Positions 26,638 through 38,895 are shown, counted from the stretch's first letter. The stretch is 64,000 bases of DNA from Salmonella enterica subsp. arizonae (GCF_008692845.1 NZ_VXJW01000002.1:186001-250000); one strand, 5' to 3'. Program-made: numbers and translations. Notes: generated by a model from the letters alone, not told the origin.

Positions 26638-28044
26638 TCAGAAAATAGTGAATGGCGCAATAACGATAAATTTCACGTCACGCTCATCCTGGAAGATGTT
26701 GCCGTAACCGCCGCCCCAGCTTGGAATACTGGAGTGGTTGTCGTATTCGGTGAAGTGCAGTTTGAACATGGTGCCTTTGGCGCGCCCCTCCTGCAGGGTA
26801 TAAACCGCATCCAGACTGTATGAGGACTCTTCGATAGTACGGTTTTTGTCGTAGTAAGCATCCGGGTTACTTTGCCAGGTTGCCGGTTTGGCATCCCAGG
26901 CGTAAACGTAAGAAGCACCCACAGCCCAACCCGGCAGATTCCAGTTTTTCAGGTCATACATCGCGCCGAAGAAAACCGCCTTTTCACCGTTAGCGTTAAA
27001 GTCGGAGCGGTTATCCCACCAGATATCCAGACGACCGTTTGAAGAGGCGTAGGTTGGCGTCATACGTTGCAGAAAATAGCCCTGCTGACCGTCCGCTTTC
27101 ACCCAAGTGCCTTCCAGACGCAGGTCAACCACTTCCGCGACTTTGTAGCCGAAGGTCAACGCCTGCAGCCAGGCCGTACCGTCGTAAATATCATTCACGC
27201 TGCGATCGTCTACTTTGTCGCGCGCGCCGTAGAACTGGTAACTGGTGGTGAACGGATTGCCGCCTAAATCAAATTTATAGCTGGCCTTCGCGAAATATTG
27301 ATCGACATAGCCTTCGGACTGACCAAACGCCGCTTCCAGCACCAGATCATTTTTGAAGTCGTACTTCGCGCCGATCGAGTGGAGATAGTCCACATTGGTT
27401 TTTTTATCCGCCTGATAAAACTTATCCATTTCGGTATGCCACGGCGCTTTATATTCGTTAGTCCACATGTAGGAAAAACTTAACGCGCCCGCATCGCCAT
27501 AGTCAAAACTGGCGCCGGCTTCCGCCCCCTGATAGGTACCCGGCATAAAACTCCAGTGCGGCGCTAACAGCGTCTGACCGGTAGGCTGAATATAACCGGC
27601 GCGCGCCCAGACCGGGCCATATTTAAATTTCGCTGCGGCCTTATAAAGGCTGATGCCGCTCTTATCGCCGGAATAGTCTTCGTCGTAGCCTTTATTCTTT
27701 TTCGAGAAGGCAATTTCGTTTGGATGACCGCTGTCGCCGTTTTCCGCCATTTCAATCGCGGTAAACGCCGCGATATCCAGACCGAACATATCCGCAGCGT
27801 AACCAGACTGAAAATCCAGGTTAGCGTTCCAGGTCGCATGAGAAAGGTTAGTTTTATATTTGTCGCCGTCGGTAACATCTTTACGATCGCGTTCGCGCTG
27901 CCAATAATAGATGCCGCCCGTTAACGTAGAGTCGTCGAAAAAGCCGGAGGCTTGCGCCTGCGGAACAACGATCCACCCCGACATTGCTGTGATACCGGCG
28001 ATAGCCAGAGCCAGCGTACTACGTTTGCCACTAAACGTACGCAT
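26638..28044 (-). CDS. chiP: ChiP, outer-membrane chitooligosaccharide porin
   Basis: The 468-residue protein has a signal peptide (cleavage near QAQA, residue 32) and then beta-barrel sequence ending in the terminal Phe (VIAPFTIF) typical of outer-membrane proteins. It belongs to the OprD-type porin family and takes up chitosugars that feed the nag pathway. The AGAGG ribosome site is the target of the sRNA ChiX, so translation is normally silenced until chitosugars appear. Its neighbours nagE and nagBACD degrade the imported sugars after the periplasm. Confidence 0.93.
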   Translation of the reverse strand: MRTFSGKRSTLALAIAGITAMSGWIVVPQAQASGFFDDSTLTGGIYYWQRERDRKDVTDGDKYKTNLSHATWNANLDFQSGYAADMFGLDIAAFTAIEMAENGDSGHPNEIAFSKKNKGYDEDYSGDKSGISLYKAAAKFKYGPVWARAGYIQPTGQTLLAPHWSFMPGTYQGAEAGASFDYGDAGALSFSYMWTNEYKAPWHTEMDKFYQADKKTNVDYLHSIGAKYDFKNDLVLEAAFGQSEGYVDQYFAKASYKFDLGGNPFTTSYQFYGARDKVDDRSVNDIYDGTAWLQALTFGYKVAEVVDLRLEGTWVKADGQQGYFLQRMTPTYASSNGRLDIWWDNRSDFNANGEKAVFFGAMYDLKNWNLPGWAVGASYVYAWDAKPATWQSNPDAYYDKNRTIEESSYSLDAVYTLQEGRAKGTMFKLHFTEYDNHSSIPSWGGGYGNIFQDERDVKFIVIAPFTIF

Positions 28045-28051
28045 AAGTTAA

Positions 28052-28063
28052 TCCTCTTTGACG
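28052..28063 (-). promoter_or_regulatory. ChiX sRNA target over the chiP ribosome site
   Basis: Minus-strand CGTCAAAGAGGA, just before the chiP ATG, is perfectly complementary to the seed I recall for ChiX (UCCUCUUUGACG). Pairing would cover the Shine-Dalgarno AGAGG, the known mode of chiP repression. Confidence 0.85.
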
Positions 28064-28419
28064 TATAAATTGCTGCCGACAAAAGCGAACAGCGAAAAAA
28101 TAAAAATAAAAAGTAGCGCTGAGAAACCTCATTTACTACGTTAAATAGACTATTTTTCGCGATGCGAATTATCAATCTCTTTCTGTAACCAGTATGTAAT
28201 AATATGAGCAACCGCACATATTTAATTGCTTTCTGTTACATTCATCTTCCTGTATGGAAAGCAGGTCGTCAAAAAGAAAATTAGTTTGTTTTCCATACGC
28301 CTCAAAACAATTGTCTCCTGTTGACCTGGTGCTAATAACATCTTCATTAATTATAATAATAATTTTCGGAGAATAATTAATTCGCCCCGCAAAAAAGAGA
28401 ACGACTTAGAAATGCAGAG
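28064..28419. other. Long chiP-glnS gap with chiP promoter region
   Basis: About 350 AT-rich bases without a gene. The chiP promoter and 5' leader must lie here; the leader just before the ChiX target contains poly-A/T stretches suited to Hfq binding. A palindromic NagC-operator-like element lies at 28358-28378. No sRNA gene or ORF with a ribosome site was recognised. Confidence 0.5.
28358..28378. promoter_or_regulatory. Candidate NagC operator upstream of chiP
   Basis: The arms AATAATTTTC and GAGAATAATT around a central G form a near-perfect 21-base palindrome with the AT-rich, TTCG-centred look of NagC operators. ChiP is repressed by NagC in E. coli, but this site is about 315 bases from the chiP start, so its role is uncertain. 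Confidence 0.45.
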
Positions 28420-28446
28420 AAAAAACGCCGCAGATTGCGGCGTTTG
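28420..28446 (-). terminator. Terminator after glnS
   Basis: On the minus strand, AAACGCCGCAATCTGCGGCG is a GC-rich hairpin followed by T6, about 40 bases past the glnS stop. Confidence 0.92.
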
Positions 28447-28486
28447 GAAGGGATTTATTACAGCGTTAAACCTGATGGCGCTGCGC

Positions 28487-30154
28487 TTATTCGCCCGCTT
28501 TCGCCCACGTATCACGCAGGCCCACGGTGCGGTTAAAGACCAGCTTATCCGCAGTTGCATAGCGACTGTCGAGGCAGAAGTAGCCTTCACGCTCAAACTG
28601 GAAAGCTTTCCCTGCTACCGCCGCTTTCAGCGACGGCTCACCATACCCCTGCTTAATCACTAATGATTCCGTATTGATAACGGACAGAAAGTCCTCCGCT
28701 GCGCCCGGATTCGGCACGCTGAACAGACGGTCGTAGAGACGAATTTCAATCGGCAACGCATGTGCTGCGCTAACCCAGTGGATTACGCCTTTCACTTTAC
28801 GCCCGTCAGCCGGATCTTTACTCAGCGTATCGGCATCATAGGTACAGAAGATGGTGGTGATATTGCCTTCAGCATCCTTCTCTACGCGCTCCGCTTTAAT
28901 GACGTAGGCATTACGCAGACGCACTTCTTTACCCATCACCAGACGCTTGTACTGCTTGTTCGCTTCTTCGCGGAAATCCGCGCGATCGATCCAGATCTCA
29001 CCGCTAAACGGCACTTCACGGCTGCCCATCTCCGGTTTGTTCGGATGGTTAGGCATGGTGACTATTTCACTCTCACCCTGCGGGTAGTTTTCGATAATCA
29101 GTTTTACCGGATCGATAACCGCCATCGCGCGCGGCGCGTTTTCGTTCAGATCTTCGCGAATGCAGGATTCCAGCGACGCCATCTCAATGGTGTTGTCCTG
29201 CTTGGTCACGCCGATGCGTTTGCAGAACTCCCGAATGGAAGCCGCAGTATAGCCACGACGACGCAGACCGGAGATGGTCGGCATACGCGGATCATCCCAG
29301 CCTTCTACGTGTTTGTCCGTCACCAGCAGGTTCAGCTTACGCTTAGACATCACGGTGTATTCCAGATTCAGCCGCGAAAATTCGTACTGGCGCGGGTGAA
29401 CCGGAATGGTGATGTTGTCCAGCACCCAGTCGTACAGACGACGGTTGTCCTGGAACTCAAGAGTACACAGAGAATGAGTAATGCCTTCCAGCGCATCGCT
29501 GATGCAGTGAGTAAAGTCGTACATCGGATAGATGCACCACTTCGTGCCGGTCTGATGGTGCTCGGCGAATTTAATCCGATACAGTACCGGATCGCGCATC
29601 ACGATAAACGGCGACGCCATATCGATTTTAGCGCGCAGACAGGCTTTACCCTCTTCAAAACCGCCGGTACGCATTTTTTCAAATAGCGCGAGGTTCTCTT
29701 CGACGCTGCGATCGCGGAACGGGCTGTTTTTGCCCGGCGCGGTCAGCGTACCGCGGTATTCGCGGATCTGCTCCGGCGTCAGCTCATCAACGTAAGCCAG
29801 GCCTTTATTGATGAGCTCGACCGCATAGGCGTGCAGTTGGTCAAAGTAATCGGAGGAGTAGCGAATATCGCCAGACCAGTGAAAGCCTAACCACTCGACG
29901 TCGTTTTTGATCGAATCAACGTACTCGATATCTTCTTTCACCGGGTTGGTGTCATCGAAACGCAGGTTGCACTGGCCCTGATAATCTTGCGCGATGCCAA
30001 AGTTCAGGCAGATAGATTTCGCGTGGCCGATGTGCAGATAGCCATTCGGCTCCGGCGGAAAACGGGTATGGACAGTGGTATGTTTACCACTCGCCAGATC
30101 TTCATCAATAATCTGACGAATAAAGTTAGTCGGGCGGGCTTCAGCCTCACTCAT
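28487..30154 (-). CDS. glnS: Glutaminyl-tRNA synthetase
   Basis: The 555-residue class I synthetase charges tRNA-Gln. It has [17 protein letters not shown] (HIGH motif near residue 40), [10 protein letters not shown] (KMSKS-type motif near 268) and the C-terminal anticodon-binding beta barrels. Start [16 protein letters not shown] matches E. coli. It stands alone between chiP and nagE with its own terminator. Its four tRNA-Gln substrates are encoded about 9 kb away in this window. Confidence 0.98.
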   Translation of the reverse strand: MSEAEARPTNFIRQIIDEDLASGKHTTVHTRFPPEPNGYLHIGHAKSICLNFGIAQDYQGQCNLRFDDTNPVKEDIEYVDSIKNDVEWLGFHWSGDIRYSSDYFDQLHAYAVELINKGLAYVDELTPEQIREYRGTLTAPGKNSPFRDRSVEENLALFEKMRTGGFEEGKACLRAKIDMASPFIVMRDPVLYRIKFAEHHQTGTKWCIYPMYDFTHCISDALEGITHSLCTLEFQDNRRLYDWVLDNITIPVHPRQYEFSRLNLEYTVMSKRKLNLLVTDKHVEGWDDPRMPTISGLRRRGYTAASIREFCKRIGVTKQDNTIEMASLESCIREDLNENAPRAMAVIDPVKLIIENYPQGESEIVTMPNHPNKPEMGSREVPFSGEIWIDRADFREEANKQYKRLVMGKEVRLRNAYVIKAERVEKDAEGNITTIFCTYDADTLSKDPADGRKVKGVIHWVSAAHALPIEIRLYDRLFSVPNPGAAEDFLSVINTESLVIKQGYGEPSLKAAVAGKAFQFEREGYFCLDSRYATADKLVFNRTVGLRDTWAKAGE

Positions 30155-30274
30155 CGTGGATTCCTCAAAGCGTAAACAACATATAACGGCATATGATCTT
30201 ATAAGCCGGAGAGACTGACAACCTTTAGTTACTTAAAAAGTGGCTTTGCAGAAAATATGGGGGCTGATTGCGGT

Positions 30275-30306
30275 AAAAAAAGCGGCGAAGGTTTCCCCCG
30301 CCGCTT
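30275..30306 (-). terminator. Terminator after nagE
   Basis: On the minus strand, AAGCGGCGGGGGAAACCTTC pairs its AAGCGGCG with CGCCGCTT, followed by T-run, 57 bases past the nagE stop. Confidence 0.88.
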
Positions 30307-30316
30307 ATGTTTCCTG

Positions 30317-30358
30317 TGATATCGCCGGATGGCGTCTTACGCCTTATCCGGCCAGGAA
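30317..30358. repeat. REP element between nagE and its terminator
   Basis: ATCGCCGGATGGCGTCTTAC followed by GCCTTATCCGGCC is a standard REP palindrome. It sits directly after the nagE stop and before the terminator hairpin, so it would be in the 3' end of the nagE mRNA. Confidence 0.8.
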
Positions 30359-30362
30359 GCGA

Positions 30363-32315
30363 TTATTTGCTCTTGATCTCGTACAGTGGCGTTTGACCCG
30401 CTACTACGTGACCATCCGCTTTGATGACCAGACCGCTGAAGTCATCGATATTGCTACAAACGACCGGGCTTATCATGGAGCGCGCATTGGCATTCAGGAA
30501 GTCCAGATCCAGTTCCAGAACCGGCTGACCCGCCGTGACTTCCGCACCCTCTTCTACCAGACGCTTGAAGCCCTGACCGTTCAGCGCGACGGTATCGATA
30601 CCCATATGGACAACGATCTCCGCGCCTTTTTCGGTTTCCAGGCAGAACGCATGGTTAGTGTTGAAGATTTTCACGATAGTACCCGCCGCCGGAGAAACCA
30701 CGGTTTTATCGGTGGGTTTCACCGCCACGCCGTCGCCGACCGCTTTGCTGGCGAAGGCTTCATCCGGTACCTGATCCAGCGCTACCACATCACCAGTGAC
30801 TGGAGAAACCAGCTCAGCGATAGTGACGGCATTCGGCGCCGCCTGTGGTTTGGCCGCCGGGGCAGGCGTAGCAACGTGAGCCGCATCAGCAGACACCGCC
30901 GCGACCGGACCACGCGCCACCACTTTCTTCATTTCATCGCCAATCGATTCCGCTTTCGCGCCGACAATAACCTGAATGGTCTGTTTGTTCAGTTTCACCA
31001 CGCCGGAAGCGCCGAGGCGTTTGCAGGCCGCATCGTTGACGCGAGCAGAGTCATTCACCGTCAAACGCAGACGGGTAATACATGCATCGATCGCTTGCAG
31101 GTTATCCGTCCCGCCAACAGCGGCGATATAGCTGGTCGCCAGTTGCGTTAACCCTTCTTCGGTGTTGCTGTTGGCTTCTTCCGTTACCATATCATCAACT
31201 TTATCTTCGCGGCCCGGCGTTTTCAGGTTAAACATACGAATAACCGCGCTGAACAGCAGGAAGTAGATGATAAAGAATACAACGCCCATCACCAGCAGCA
31301 TCCAGACGTTATTACTGGCCGCTGGCAGGTTATACATCAGTGCATAGTCAATCGCGCCTGCCGAGAAAGAGAATCCCGCATGGATACCCAGCAGCGTCGC
31401 GACAAACAGGCTGATACCGGTCAGAATGGCGTGCAGAAGGTACAGCAGCGGCGCAAGGAACATAAACAGGAATTCCAGCGGCTCGGTTACGCCGGTCAGG
31501 AACGCAGTGATCGCGACAGAGAGCAGCATACCGCCCACCATCGGACGACGTTCTTTCGGCGCGGCGAAATACATCGCCAGAGCGGCGCCCGGCAGACCAA
31601 ACATCATGATCGGGAAGAAGCCGGACATAAACATCCCCGCCGTGCCGTCGCCAGCATAGAAGCGATTGATGTCGCCGTGGAATACGGTGCCTGCGGCATT
31701 GGTGAATTCGCCAATCTGGAACCAGGCGATGGTATTCAGTACCTGATGCAGACCGGTTGGGATCAGCAGACGGTTGATGAAACCAAAGATACCGGAACCC
31801 AGTGCGCCAGCGGAAACGATCCATTCACCGCCCGCATGGATGCCATGCTGTACCGGCGGCCAGACATAACCGAAAATAGCGGCCAGCACCAGACAGAAAA
31901 AACCCGTTGCGATCGGCACAAAACGTTTTCCGCCGAAGAAACTGAGAAAATCAGGCAGCTTAATACCAGACCAGCGATTATAAACCGCGCCGCCTACCAG
32001 ACCGGTAATAATCCCCGCCAGCACGCCCATGTTGATTTCCGGGTTAATCGTCACCATCGCTTTGGTCATAACAAAATACCCGACTGCCCCCGCCAGCGCT
32101 GCCGCGCCCGCGCTATCTTTAGACCAACTGGATGCCACGCCGATAGCGAAAACCAGCGCCAGGTTGTCAAAAATAGACCCGCCCGCTTGCGCGATAAACG
32201 GCATATTTAGCAAATCTGGTTGACCAAATCGCAGCAACAGCGCTGCGACCGGCAACACGGCGATAGGGAGCTGCAACGCCCTACCCAGCCGCTGGAAAAA
32301 ACCTAAAATATTCAT
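30363..32315 (-). CDS. nagE: N-acetylglucosamine PTS permease, fused IICBA
   Basis: The 650-residue permease imports and phosphorylates N-acetylglucosamine to GlcNAc-6-P. It has domains in the order C-B-A: a membrane IIC part (residues 1-360), a IIB part with the phosphorylated Cys in AIDACITRLRLTV (near 412), an Ala/Pro-rich linker, and a IIA part with the active His in EIVVHMGIDTV (near 570). It is divergent from nagBACD, and the 326-base gap holds NagC and CRP sites. Its product is the inducer that releases NagC. Confidence 0.97.
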   Translation of the reverse strand: MNILGFFQRLGRALQLPIAVLPVAALLLRFGQPDLLNMPFIAQAGGSIFDNLALVFAIGVASSWSKDSAGAAALAGAVGYFVMTKAMVTINPEINMGVLAGIITGLVGGAVYNRWSGIKLPDFLSFFGGKRFVPIATGFFCLVLAAIFGYVWPPVQHGIHAGGEWIVSAGALGSGIFGFINRLLIPTGLHQVLNTIAWFQIGEFTNAAGTVFHGDINRFYAGDGTAGMFMSGFFPIMMFGLPGAALAMYFAAPKERRPMVGGMLLSVAITAFLTGVTEPLEFLFMFLAPLLYLLHAILTGISLFVATLLGIHAGFSFSAGAIDYALMYNLPAASNNVWMLLVMGVVFFIIYFLLFSAVIRMFNLKTPGREDKVDDMVTEEANSNTEEGLTQLATSYIAAVGGTDNLQAIDACITRLRLTVNDSARVNDAACKRLGASGVVKLNKQTIQVIVGAKAESIGDEMKKVVARGPVAAVSADAAHVATPAPAAKPQAAPNAVTIAELVSPVTGDVVALDQVPDEAFASKAVGDGVAVKPTDKTVVSPAAGTIVKIFNTNHAFCLETEKGAEIVVHMGIDTVALNGQGFKRLVEEGAEVTAGQPVLELDLDFLNANARSMISPVVCSNIDDFSGLVIKADGHVVAGQTPLYEIKSK

Positions 32316-32436
32316 CTTATTCCCCCTACGAGACGCCGATATGGCTTCTTTGAAGCCGTTTTTTATTGTGCTGCAAACGTTAAAAACGCGATGTTCTGTA
32401 ATCGAACGGTAAGATCATCTCCTTCAGAGTGTGTGG

Positions 32437-32460
32437 AAAATTAATTCGCCTCGCAAATTA
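32437..32460. promoter_or_regulatory. NagC operator, nagE side
   Basis: AAAATTAATTCGCCTCGCAA followed by ATTA is a palindrome with the TTCG..CGAA-like core and AT arms of NagC operators. Its centre is about 95 bases from the second operator near nagB. In E. coli, NagC binds the two together and loops the DNA. Confidence 0.8.
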
Positions 32461-32473
32461 AACGCGTGTTATT

Positions 32474-32489
32474 TGTGATTATAATCACT
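32474..32489. promoter_or_regulatory. CRP site between nagE and nagB
   Basis: TGTGATTATAATCACT matches TGTGA-N6-TCACA with one mismatch. It lies between the two NagC operators, where E. coli CRP activates both divergent promoters. Confidence 0.88.
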
Positions 32490-32532
32490 AAATATCGTAA
32501 TCATCCCTACCACCTACTGGCTAACATGGAAA

Positions 32533-32556
32533 ACTTATTTTATGATTCAAAAAATC
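32533..32556. promoter_or_regulatory. NagC operator, nagB side
   Basis: CTTATTTTATGATTCAAAAA followed by ATC closely matches the NagC site I recall for E. coli nagB-nagE. It lies about 90 bases before the nagB ATG, over the nagB promoter. Confidence 0.8.
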
Positions 32557-32641
32557 AGGACGGATTGAACACGGATTCTGGATATCCAGGTTACGCTTAA
32601 TACTATCCGCCAAATTTTGACATTGATTATTGAGGTGAAGA

Positions 32642-34656
<2,015 letters not shown>

Positions 34657-34660
34657 GAAT

Positions 34661-35881
34661 ATGACGCCAGGCGGACAAGCTCAGATAGGTAATGTTGATC
34701 TCGTAAAACAGCTTAACAGCGCGGCCGTTTACCGCCTGATTGACCAGCACGGTCCTATCTCGCGCATACAAATTGCCGAGCAAAGCCAGCTTGCTCCCGC
34801 CAGTGTAACGAAAATTACGCGTCAACTCATTGAACGCGGGCTGATTAAAGAAGTCGATCAGCAGGCCTCCACCGGAGGCCGCCGCGCTATCTCTATCGTC
34901 ACAGAAACCCGCAACTTCCACGCCATTGGCGTTCGCCTTGGGCGTCATGACACCACCTTAACGCTCTACGATCTGAGTAGTAAAGTGATCTCTGAGGAGC
35001 ATTATCCGCTGCCGGAGCGCACCCAGGAGACGCTGGAACACGCACTGCTCAACACTCTCGCTGTCTTTATTAACAACTGTCAGCGTAAAATCCGTGAATT
35101 GATCGCTATTTCCGTGATCCTGCCAGGGCTTGTCGATCCGGAAAGCGGCGTGATTCGTTACATGCCGCACATTCAGGTTGAAAACTGGGGACTGGTCGAG
35201 GCGCTGGAAAAACAGTTTCACGTCACCTGTTTCGTTGGACACGATATCCGTAGCCTGGCGCTGGCAGAACACTACTTCGGCGCCAGCCAGGATTGCGAGG
35301 ACTCGATTCTGGTGCGCGTCCATCGCGGTACAGGCGCCGGAATTATCTCTAACGGGCGCATCTTCATTGGCCGTAACGGCAACGTTGGCGAAATTGGGCA
35401 TATTCAGGTGGAGCCGCTGGGCGAGCGCTGCCACTGCGGAAATTTTGGCTGTCTGGAAACCATTGCCGCCAATGCCGCGATTGAACAACGAGTGCTGAAT
35501 TTGCTTAAACAAGGCTATCAAAGCCGTGTTCCGCTTGACGACTGCACGATTAAAACCATCTGTAAGGCGGCAAATAGGGGCGACAGTCTGGCCTCGGAAG
35601 TCATTGAGCATGTCGGTCGCCATTTGGGCAAAACGATCGCCATTGCTATCAACCTGTTTAATCCGCAAAAAATCGTCATTGCCGGCGAGATCATTGAAGC
35701 CGATAAAGTCCTGTTGCCAGCTATAGAAAGCTGTATCAATACGCAGGCGTTAAAAGCATTTCGCAAAAATTTGCCGGTGGTACGCTCCACGCTGGATCAC
35801 CGTTCTGCTATCGGCGCATTTGCATTAGTTAAACGCGCCATGCTCAACGGAACATTACTGCAACGTTTGCTGGAAAGTTGA
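34661..35881 (+). CDS. nagC: NagC, repressor of amino-sugar genes (ROK family)
   Basis: The 406-residue regulator represses nagE, nagBACD and chiPQ and is released by GlcNAc-6-P. An N-terminal winged helix (RLIDQHGPISRIQIAEQSQL, SVTKITRQLIERGLI) is followed by a ROK sugar-kinase-like domain with VHRGTGAGIISNG, GEIGHIQVEPLG and the zinc loop CHCGNFGCLE. The start matches E. coli. It lies inside its own target operon, giving autoregulation. Confidence 0.97.
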   Translation: MTPGGQAQIGNVDLVKQLNSAAVYRLIDQHGPISRIQIAEQSQLAPASVTKITRQLIERGLIKEVDQQASTGGRRAISIVTETRNFHAIGVRLGRHDTTLTLYDLSSKVISEEHYPLPERTQETLEHALLNTLAVFINNCQRKIRELIAISVILPGLVDPESGVIRYMPHIQVENWGLVEALEKQFHVTCFVGHDIRSLALAEHYFGASQDCEDSILVRVHRGTGAGIISNGRIFIGRNGNVGEIGHIQVEPLGERCHCGNFGCLETIAANAAIEQRVLNLLKQGYQSRVPLDDCTIKTICKAANRGDSLASEVIEHVGRHLGKTIAIAINLFNPQKIVIAGEIIEADKVLLPAIESCINTQALKAFRKNLPVVRSTLDHRSAIGAFALVKRAMLNGTLLQRLLES

Positions 35882-35927
35882 TGCGCTCTTATAGTATCGG
35901 ATTATTCACAAATTCCCTGGGTAGTTC

Positions 35928-36680
35928 ATGACCATCAAGAATGTAATCTGCGATATCGACGGCGTGCTGATGCACGACAACGTAGCCGTACCCGGTGCGG
36001 CGGAATTTCTGACGGGGATTCTGGAAAAAGGTCTGCCGCTGGTGCTGCTGACCAATTACCCGTCGCAAACCGGTCAGGATCTGGCGAACCGCTTTGCCAC
36101 CGCTGGCGTTAACGTGCCGGACAGCGTGTTTTATACTTCAGCAATGGCGACAGCCGATTTTCTGCGCCGCCAGGAAGGTAAGAAAGCGTATGTCGTAGGC
36201 GAAGGCGCGCTCATTCACGAACTCTATAAAGCGGGTTTTACGATCACCGATGTGAACCCTGATTTCGTCATCGTCGGTGAGACCCGCTCCTACAACTGGG
36301 ACATGATGCATAAGGCGGCATTTTTCGTCGCTAATGGCGCGCGCTTTATCGCCACCAATCCGGATACCCATGGCCGCGGTTTCTACCCGGCCTGCGGCGC
36401 CCTGTGCGCAGGCATTGAAAAAATCTCCGGTCGCAAGCCGTTTTATGTCGGCAAACCAAGCCCGTGGATAATCCGCGCGGCGTTAAACAAAATGCAGGCG
36501 CACTCGGAAGAGACCGTTATTGTTGGCGATAACCTGCGTACCGACATTCTGGCGGGATTCCAGGCCGGTCTGGAGACCATTCTGGTACTTTCGGGCGTAT
36601 CAACGATCAATGATATCGATAGTATGCCGTTCCGCCCGAGTTGGATTTACCCTTCCGTCGCTGAGATCGACGTTATCTGA
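35928..36680 (+). CDS. nagD: NagD, HAD-family nucleotide phosphatase
   Basis: The 250-residue phosphatase is a HAD type IIA enzyme: VICDIDGVLMHD holds Asp9 and Asp11, LLTNYPS is motif 2, and VGKPSPWII and IVGDNLRTDILAG hold motifs 3 and 4. The E. coli enzyme hydrolyses UMP and GMP and some sugar phosphates. Its link to amino-sugar use is unclear despite the operon. It is the last nag gene; a REP-like palindrome (about 36695-36722) follows. Confidence 0.95.
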   Translation: MTIKNVICDIDGVLMHDNVAVPGAAEFLTGILEKGLPLVLLTNYPSQTGQDLANRFATAGVNVPDSVFYTSAMATADFLRRQEGKKAYVVGEGALIHELYKAGFTITDVNPDFVIVGETRSYNWDMMHKAAFFVANGARFIATNPDTHGRGFYPACGALCAGIEKISGRKPFYVGKPSPWIIRAALNKMQAHSEETVIVGDNLRTDILAGFQAGLETILVLSGVSTINDIDSMPFRPSWIYPSVAEIDVI

Positions 36681-36926
36681 TTATTCCCTCGCCCAGGCCG
36701 GGTACGTCTTATCCGGCCTGTAGAAAATTCATTAAAAAAACAGCCATAAAAATGATAATTATTTAATTAAAAAGCACATTACATATGCTTTTTTTATCAA
36801 TCATCAACCGCTATTGCATTTTTTCCTTTCTGGTCGGCAAAACCCTTGCGCCCTCTCCCGGTTTGCGGCATTTTTTACTGCAAGCAAACACAAAAAGTAT
36901 GACGCAACAGATTACCGGAGAAGGTT

Positions 36927-38591
36927 ATGTGTTCTATTTTCGGCATATTCGATATTAAAACAGATGCAGTTGAACTGCGTAAAAAAGCCCTTGAACTGTC
37001 ACGCCTGATGCGCCACCGCGGCCCGGACTGGTCAGGTATCTACGCTTGCGATAACGCGATTCTCGCACACGAACGTTTATCAATAGTTGACGTCAACGCC
37101 GGCGCTCAACCACTGTACAATGAAAAGAAAACCCACGTGCTGGCCGTCAACGGCGAAATTTATAACCATCAGGCATTACGCGCAGAATACGGCGATCGTT
37201 ATCATTTCCAGACCGGCTCCGATTGCGAAGTCATCCTCGCGCTGTATCAGGAAAAAGGTCCGGCATTTCTTGACGATCTGCAGGGAATGTTCGCCTTTGC
37301 TCTATACGACAGCGAAAAAAACGCTTATCTGATTGGTCGTGATCATATCGGTATTATTCCGCTGTATATGGGCTATGACGAATTCGGCAACTTCTACGTG
37401 GCCTCGGAAATGAAAGCGCTGACGCCGGTCTGCCGTACTATTAAAGAGTTCCCGGCGGGCAGCTACCTGTGGAGCAAAGACGGCGAGATCCGCCAGTACT
37501 ATCAGCGCGACTGGTTTGAGTTCGATGCGGTAAAAGACAACGTTACCGACAAAAACGCGCTGCGCCAGGCGCTGGAAGAGTCGGTGAAAAGCCACCTGAT
37601 GTCCGACGTCCCCTACGGCGTACTGCTCTCCGGCGGTCTGGACTCGTCGATTATCTCGGCGATCACCAAAAAATTCGCCGCCCGTCGCGTCGAAGATCAG
37701 GAACAATCCGAAGCCTGGTGGCCGCAGTTACACTCTTTTGCGGTAGGTCTGGAAGGCTCGCCTGACCTGAAGGCGGCCCAGGAAGTGGCTAACCATCTCG
37801 GCACTGTGCATCACGAAATTCATTTCACCGTCCAGGAAGGTCTGGATGCGATTCGCGATGTGATTTACCACATCGAAACCTACGATGTCACCACTATCCG
37901 TGCGTCGACACCAATGTATCTGATGTCACGTAAAATCAAGGCGATGGGCATCAAAATGGTACTGTCCGGCGAAGGATCTGACGAAGTCTTCGGCGGCTAT
38001 CTCTACTTCCACAAAGCGCCGAACGCCAAAGAGCTGCATGAAGAAACAGTACGCAAGTTACAGGCGTTGCACATGTATGACTGCGCCCGCGCCAACAAAG
38101 CGATGTCTGCCTGGGGCGTAGAAGCGCGCGTGCCGTTCCTTGATAAAAAATTCCTCGACGTGGCGATGTGTATCAACCCGCAAGATAAAATGTGCGGCAA
38201 CGGCAAAATGGAAAAGCACGTACTGCGCGAGTGTTTTGAATCGTATCTGCCGGCGAGCGTGGCGTGGCGTCAGAAAGAGCAGTTTTCGGACGGTGTGGGC
38301 TACAGTTGGATCGATACACTAAAAGAAGTCGCGGCAAAACAGATTTCCGATCAACAACTGGAAACCGCACGTTTCCGCTTCCCATACAACACGCCGTCGT
38401 CTAAAGAGGCGTATTTGTACCGGGAAATTTTTGAAGAATTGTTTCCAGTGCCGAGCGCGGCGGAGTGCGTACCGGGCGGCCCGTCCGTAGCCTGTTCCTC
38501 CGCCAAAGCAATTGAGTGGGATGAAGCATTCAAAACGATGGATGACCCGTCAGGGCGCGCGGTCGGCGTGCATCAGTCGGCATACCAGTAA
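36927..38591 (+). CDS. asnB: Asparagine synthetase B (glutamine-hydrolysing)
   Basis: The 554-residue enzyme makes asparagine from aspartate, ATP and glutamine. Cys2 after the removed Met (MCSIFGIF) is the glutaminase nucleophile of the N-terminal domain; the C-terminal synthetase domain has the ATP pyrophosphatase loop LLSGGLDSSIIS (near 232) and GEGSDEVFGGYLYF. The upstream 246-base gap (36681-36926) is AT-rich with a REP-like remnant at its left and no gene. A GGAGAAGG ribosome site precedes the ATG. Confidence 0.98.
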   Translation: MCSIFGIFDIKTDAVELRKKALELSRLMRHRGPDWSGIYACDNAILAHERLSIVDVNAGAQPLYNEKKTHVLAVNGEIYNHQALRAEYGDRYHFQTGSDCEVILALYQEKGPAFLDDLQGMFAFALYDSEKNAYLIGRDHIGIIPLYMGYDEFGNFYVASEMKALTPVCRTIKEFPAGSYLWSKDGEIRQYYQRDWFEFDAVKDNVTDKNALRQALEESVKSHLMSDVPYGVLLSGGLDSSIISAITKKFAARRVEDQEQSEAWWPQLHSFAVGLEGSPDLKAAQEVANHLGTVHHEIHFTVQEGLDAIRDVIYHIETYDVTTIRASTPMYLMSRKIKAMGIKMVLSGEGSDEVFGGYLYFHKAPNAKELHEETVRKLQALHMYDCARANKAMSAWGVEARVPFLDKKFLDVAMCINPQDKMCGNGKMEKHVLRECFESYLPASVAWRQKEQFSDGVGYSWIDTLKEVAAKQISDQQLETARFRFPYNTPSSKEAYLYREIFEELFPVPSAAECVPGGPSVACSSAKAIEWDEAFKTMDDPSGRAVGVHQSAYQ

Positions 38592-38603
38592 ATAACCATG
38601 ACG

Positions 38604-38630
38604 AAAGAGCTCTTAGGGGCTCTTTTTTTA
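38604..38630 (+). terminator. Terminator after asnB
   Basis: AAGAGCTCTTAGGGGCTCTT folds with a short stem (AGAGC/GCTCT) and is followed by a T-run, 12 bases past the asnB stop. Confidence 0.85.
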
Positions 38631-38744
38631 TGACAAACCACTTTCTGAAAAGTGATTAATAACCAATAATTGCCGAATATTACGTCACGCTGTTCGCAAC
38701 CTAACCAAACAGACACTTTCCAACGTTTTTCGATGAAAAAGAGG

Positions 38745-38773
38745 TTGACGCTTCAAGGCTCAATACGCATAAT
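38745..38773 (+). promoter_or_regulatory. Promoter of the tRNA operon
   Basis: TTGACG (38745-38750) and CATAAT (38768-38773) are spaced by 17 bases and followed by the GC-rich discriminator GCGCCCC, a feature of promoters under stringent control. The first tRNA starts 38 bases later. Confidence 0.87.
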
Positions 38774-38811
38774 GCGCCCCGCAACGCCGATAAGGTAACG
38801 TGAAAAAAGAT

Positions 38812-38888
38812 GGCTACGTAGCTCAGTTGGTTAGAGCACATCACTCATAATGATGGGGTCACAGGTTCGAATCCCGTCGTAGCCACCA
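38812..38888 (+). tRNA. metT: tRNA-Met (CAT), elongator
   Basis: A 77-base cloverleaf starting GGCTACG and ending CGTAGCC-ACCA, with anticodon CAT in the loop CTCATAA. It pairs G1-C72 and so is an elongator, not an initiator. First of seven tRNAs in the operon; identical to the tRNA at 39204-39280. Confidence 0.96.
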
Positions 38889-38895
38889 TCTTTTT

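Noticed and set aside
30240-32210. Plus-strand frames of 303 and 276 codons opposite nagE
   Set aside because: These are antisense to a conserved PTS permease, with composition rich in Arg, Gln and His and no family motif.
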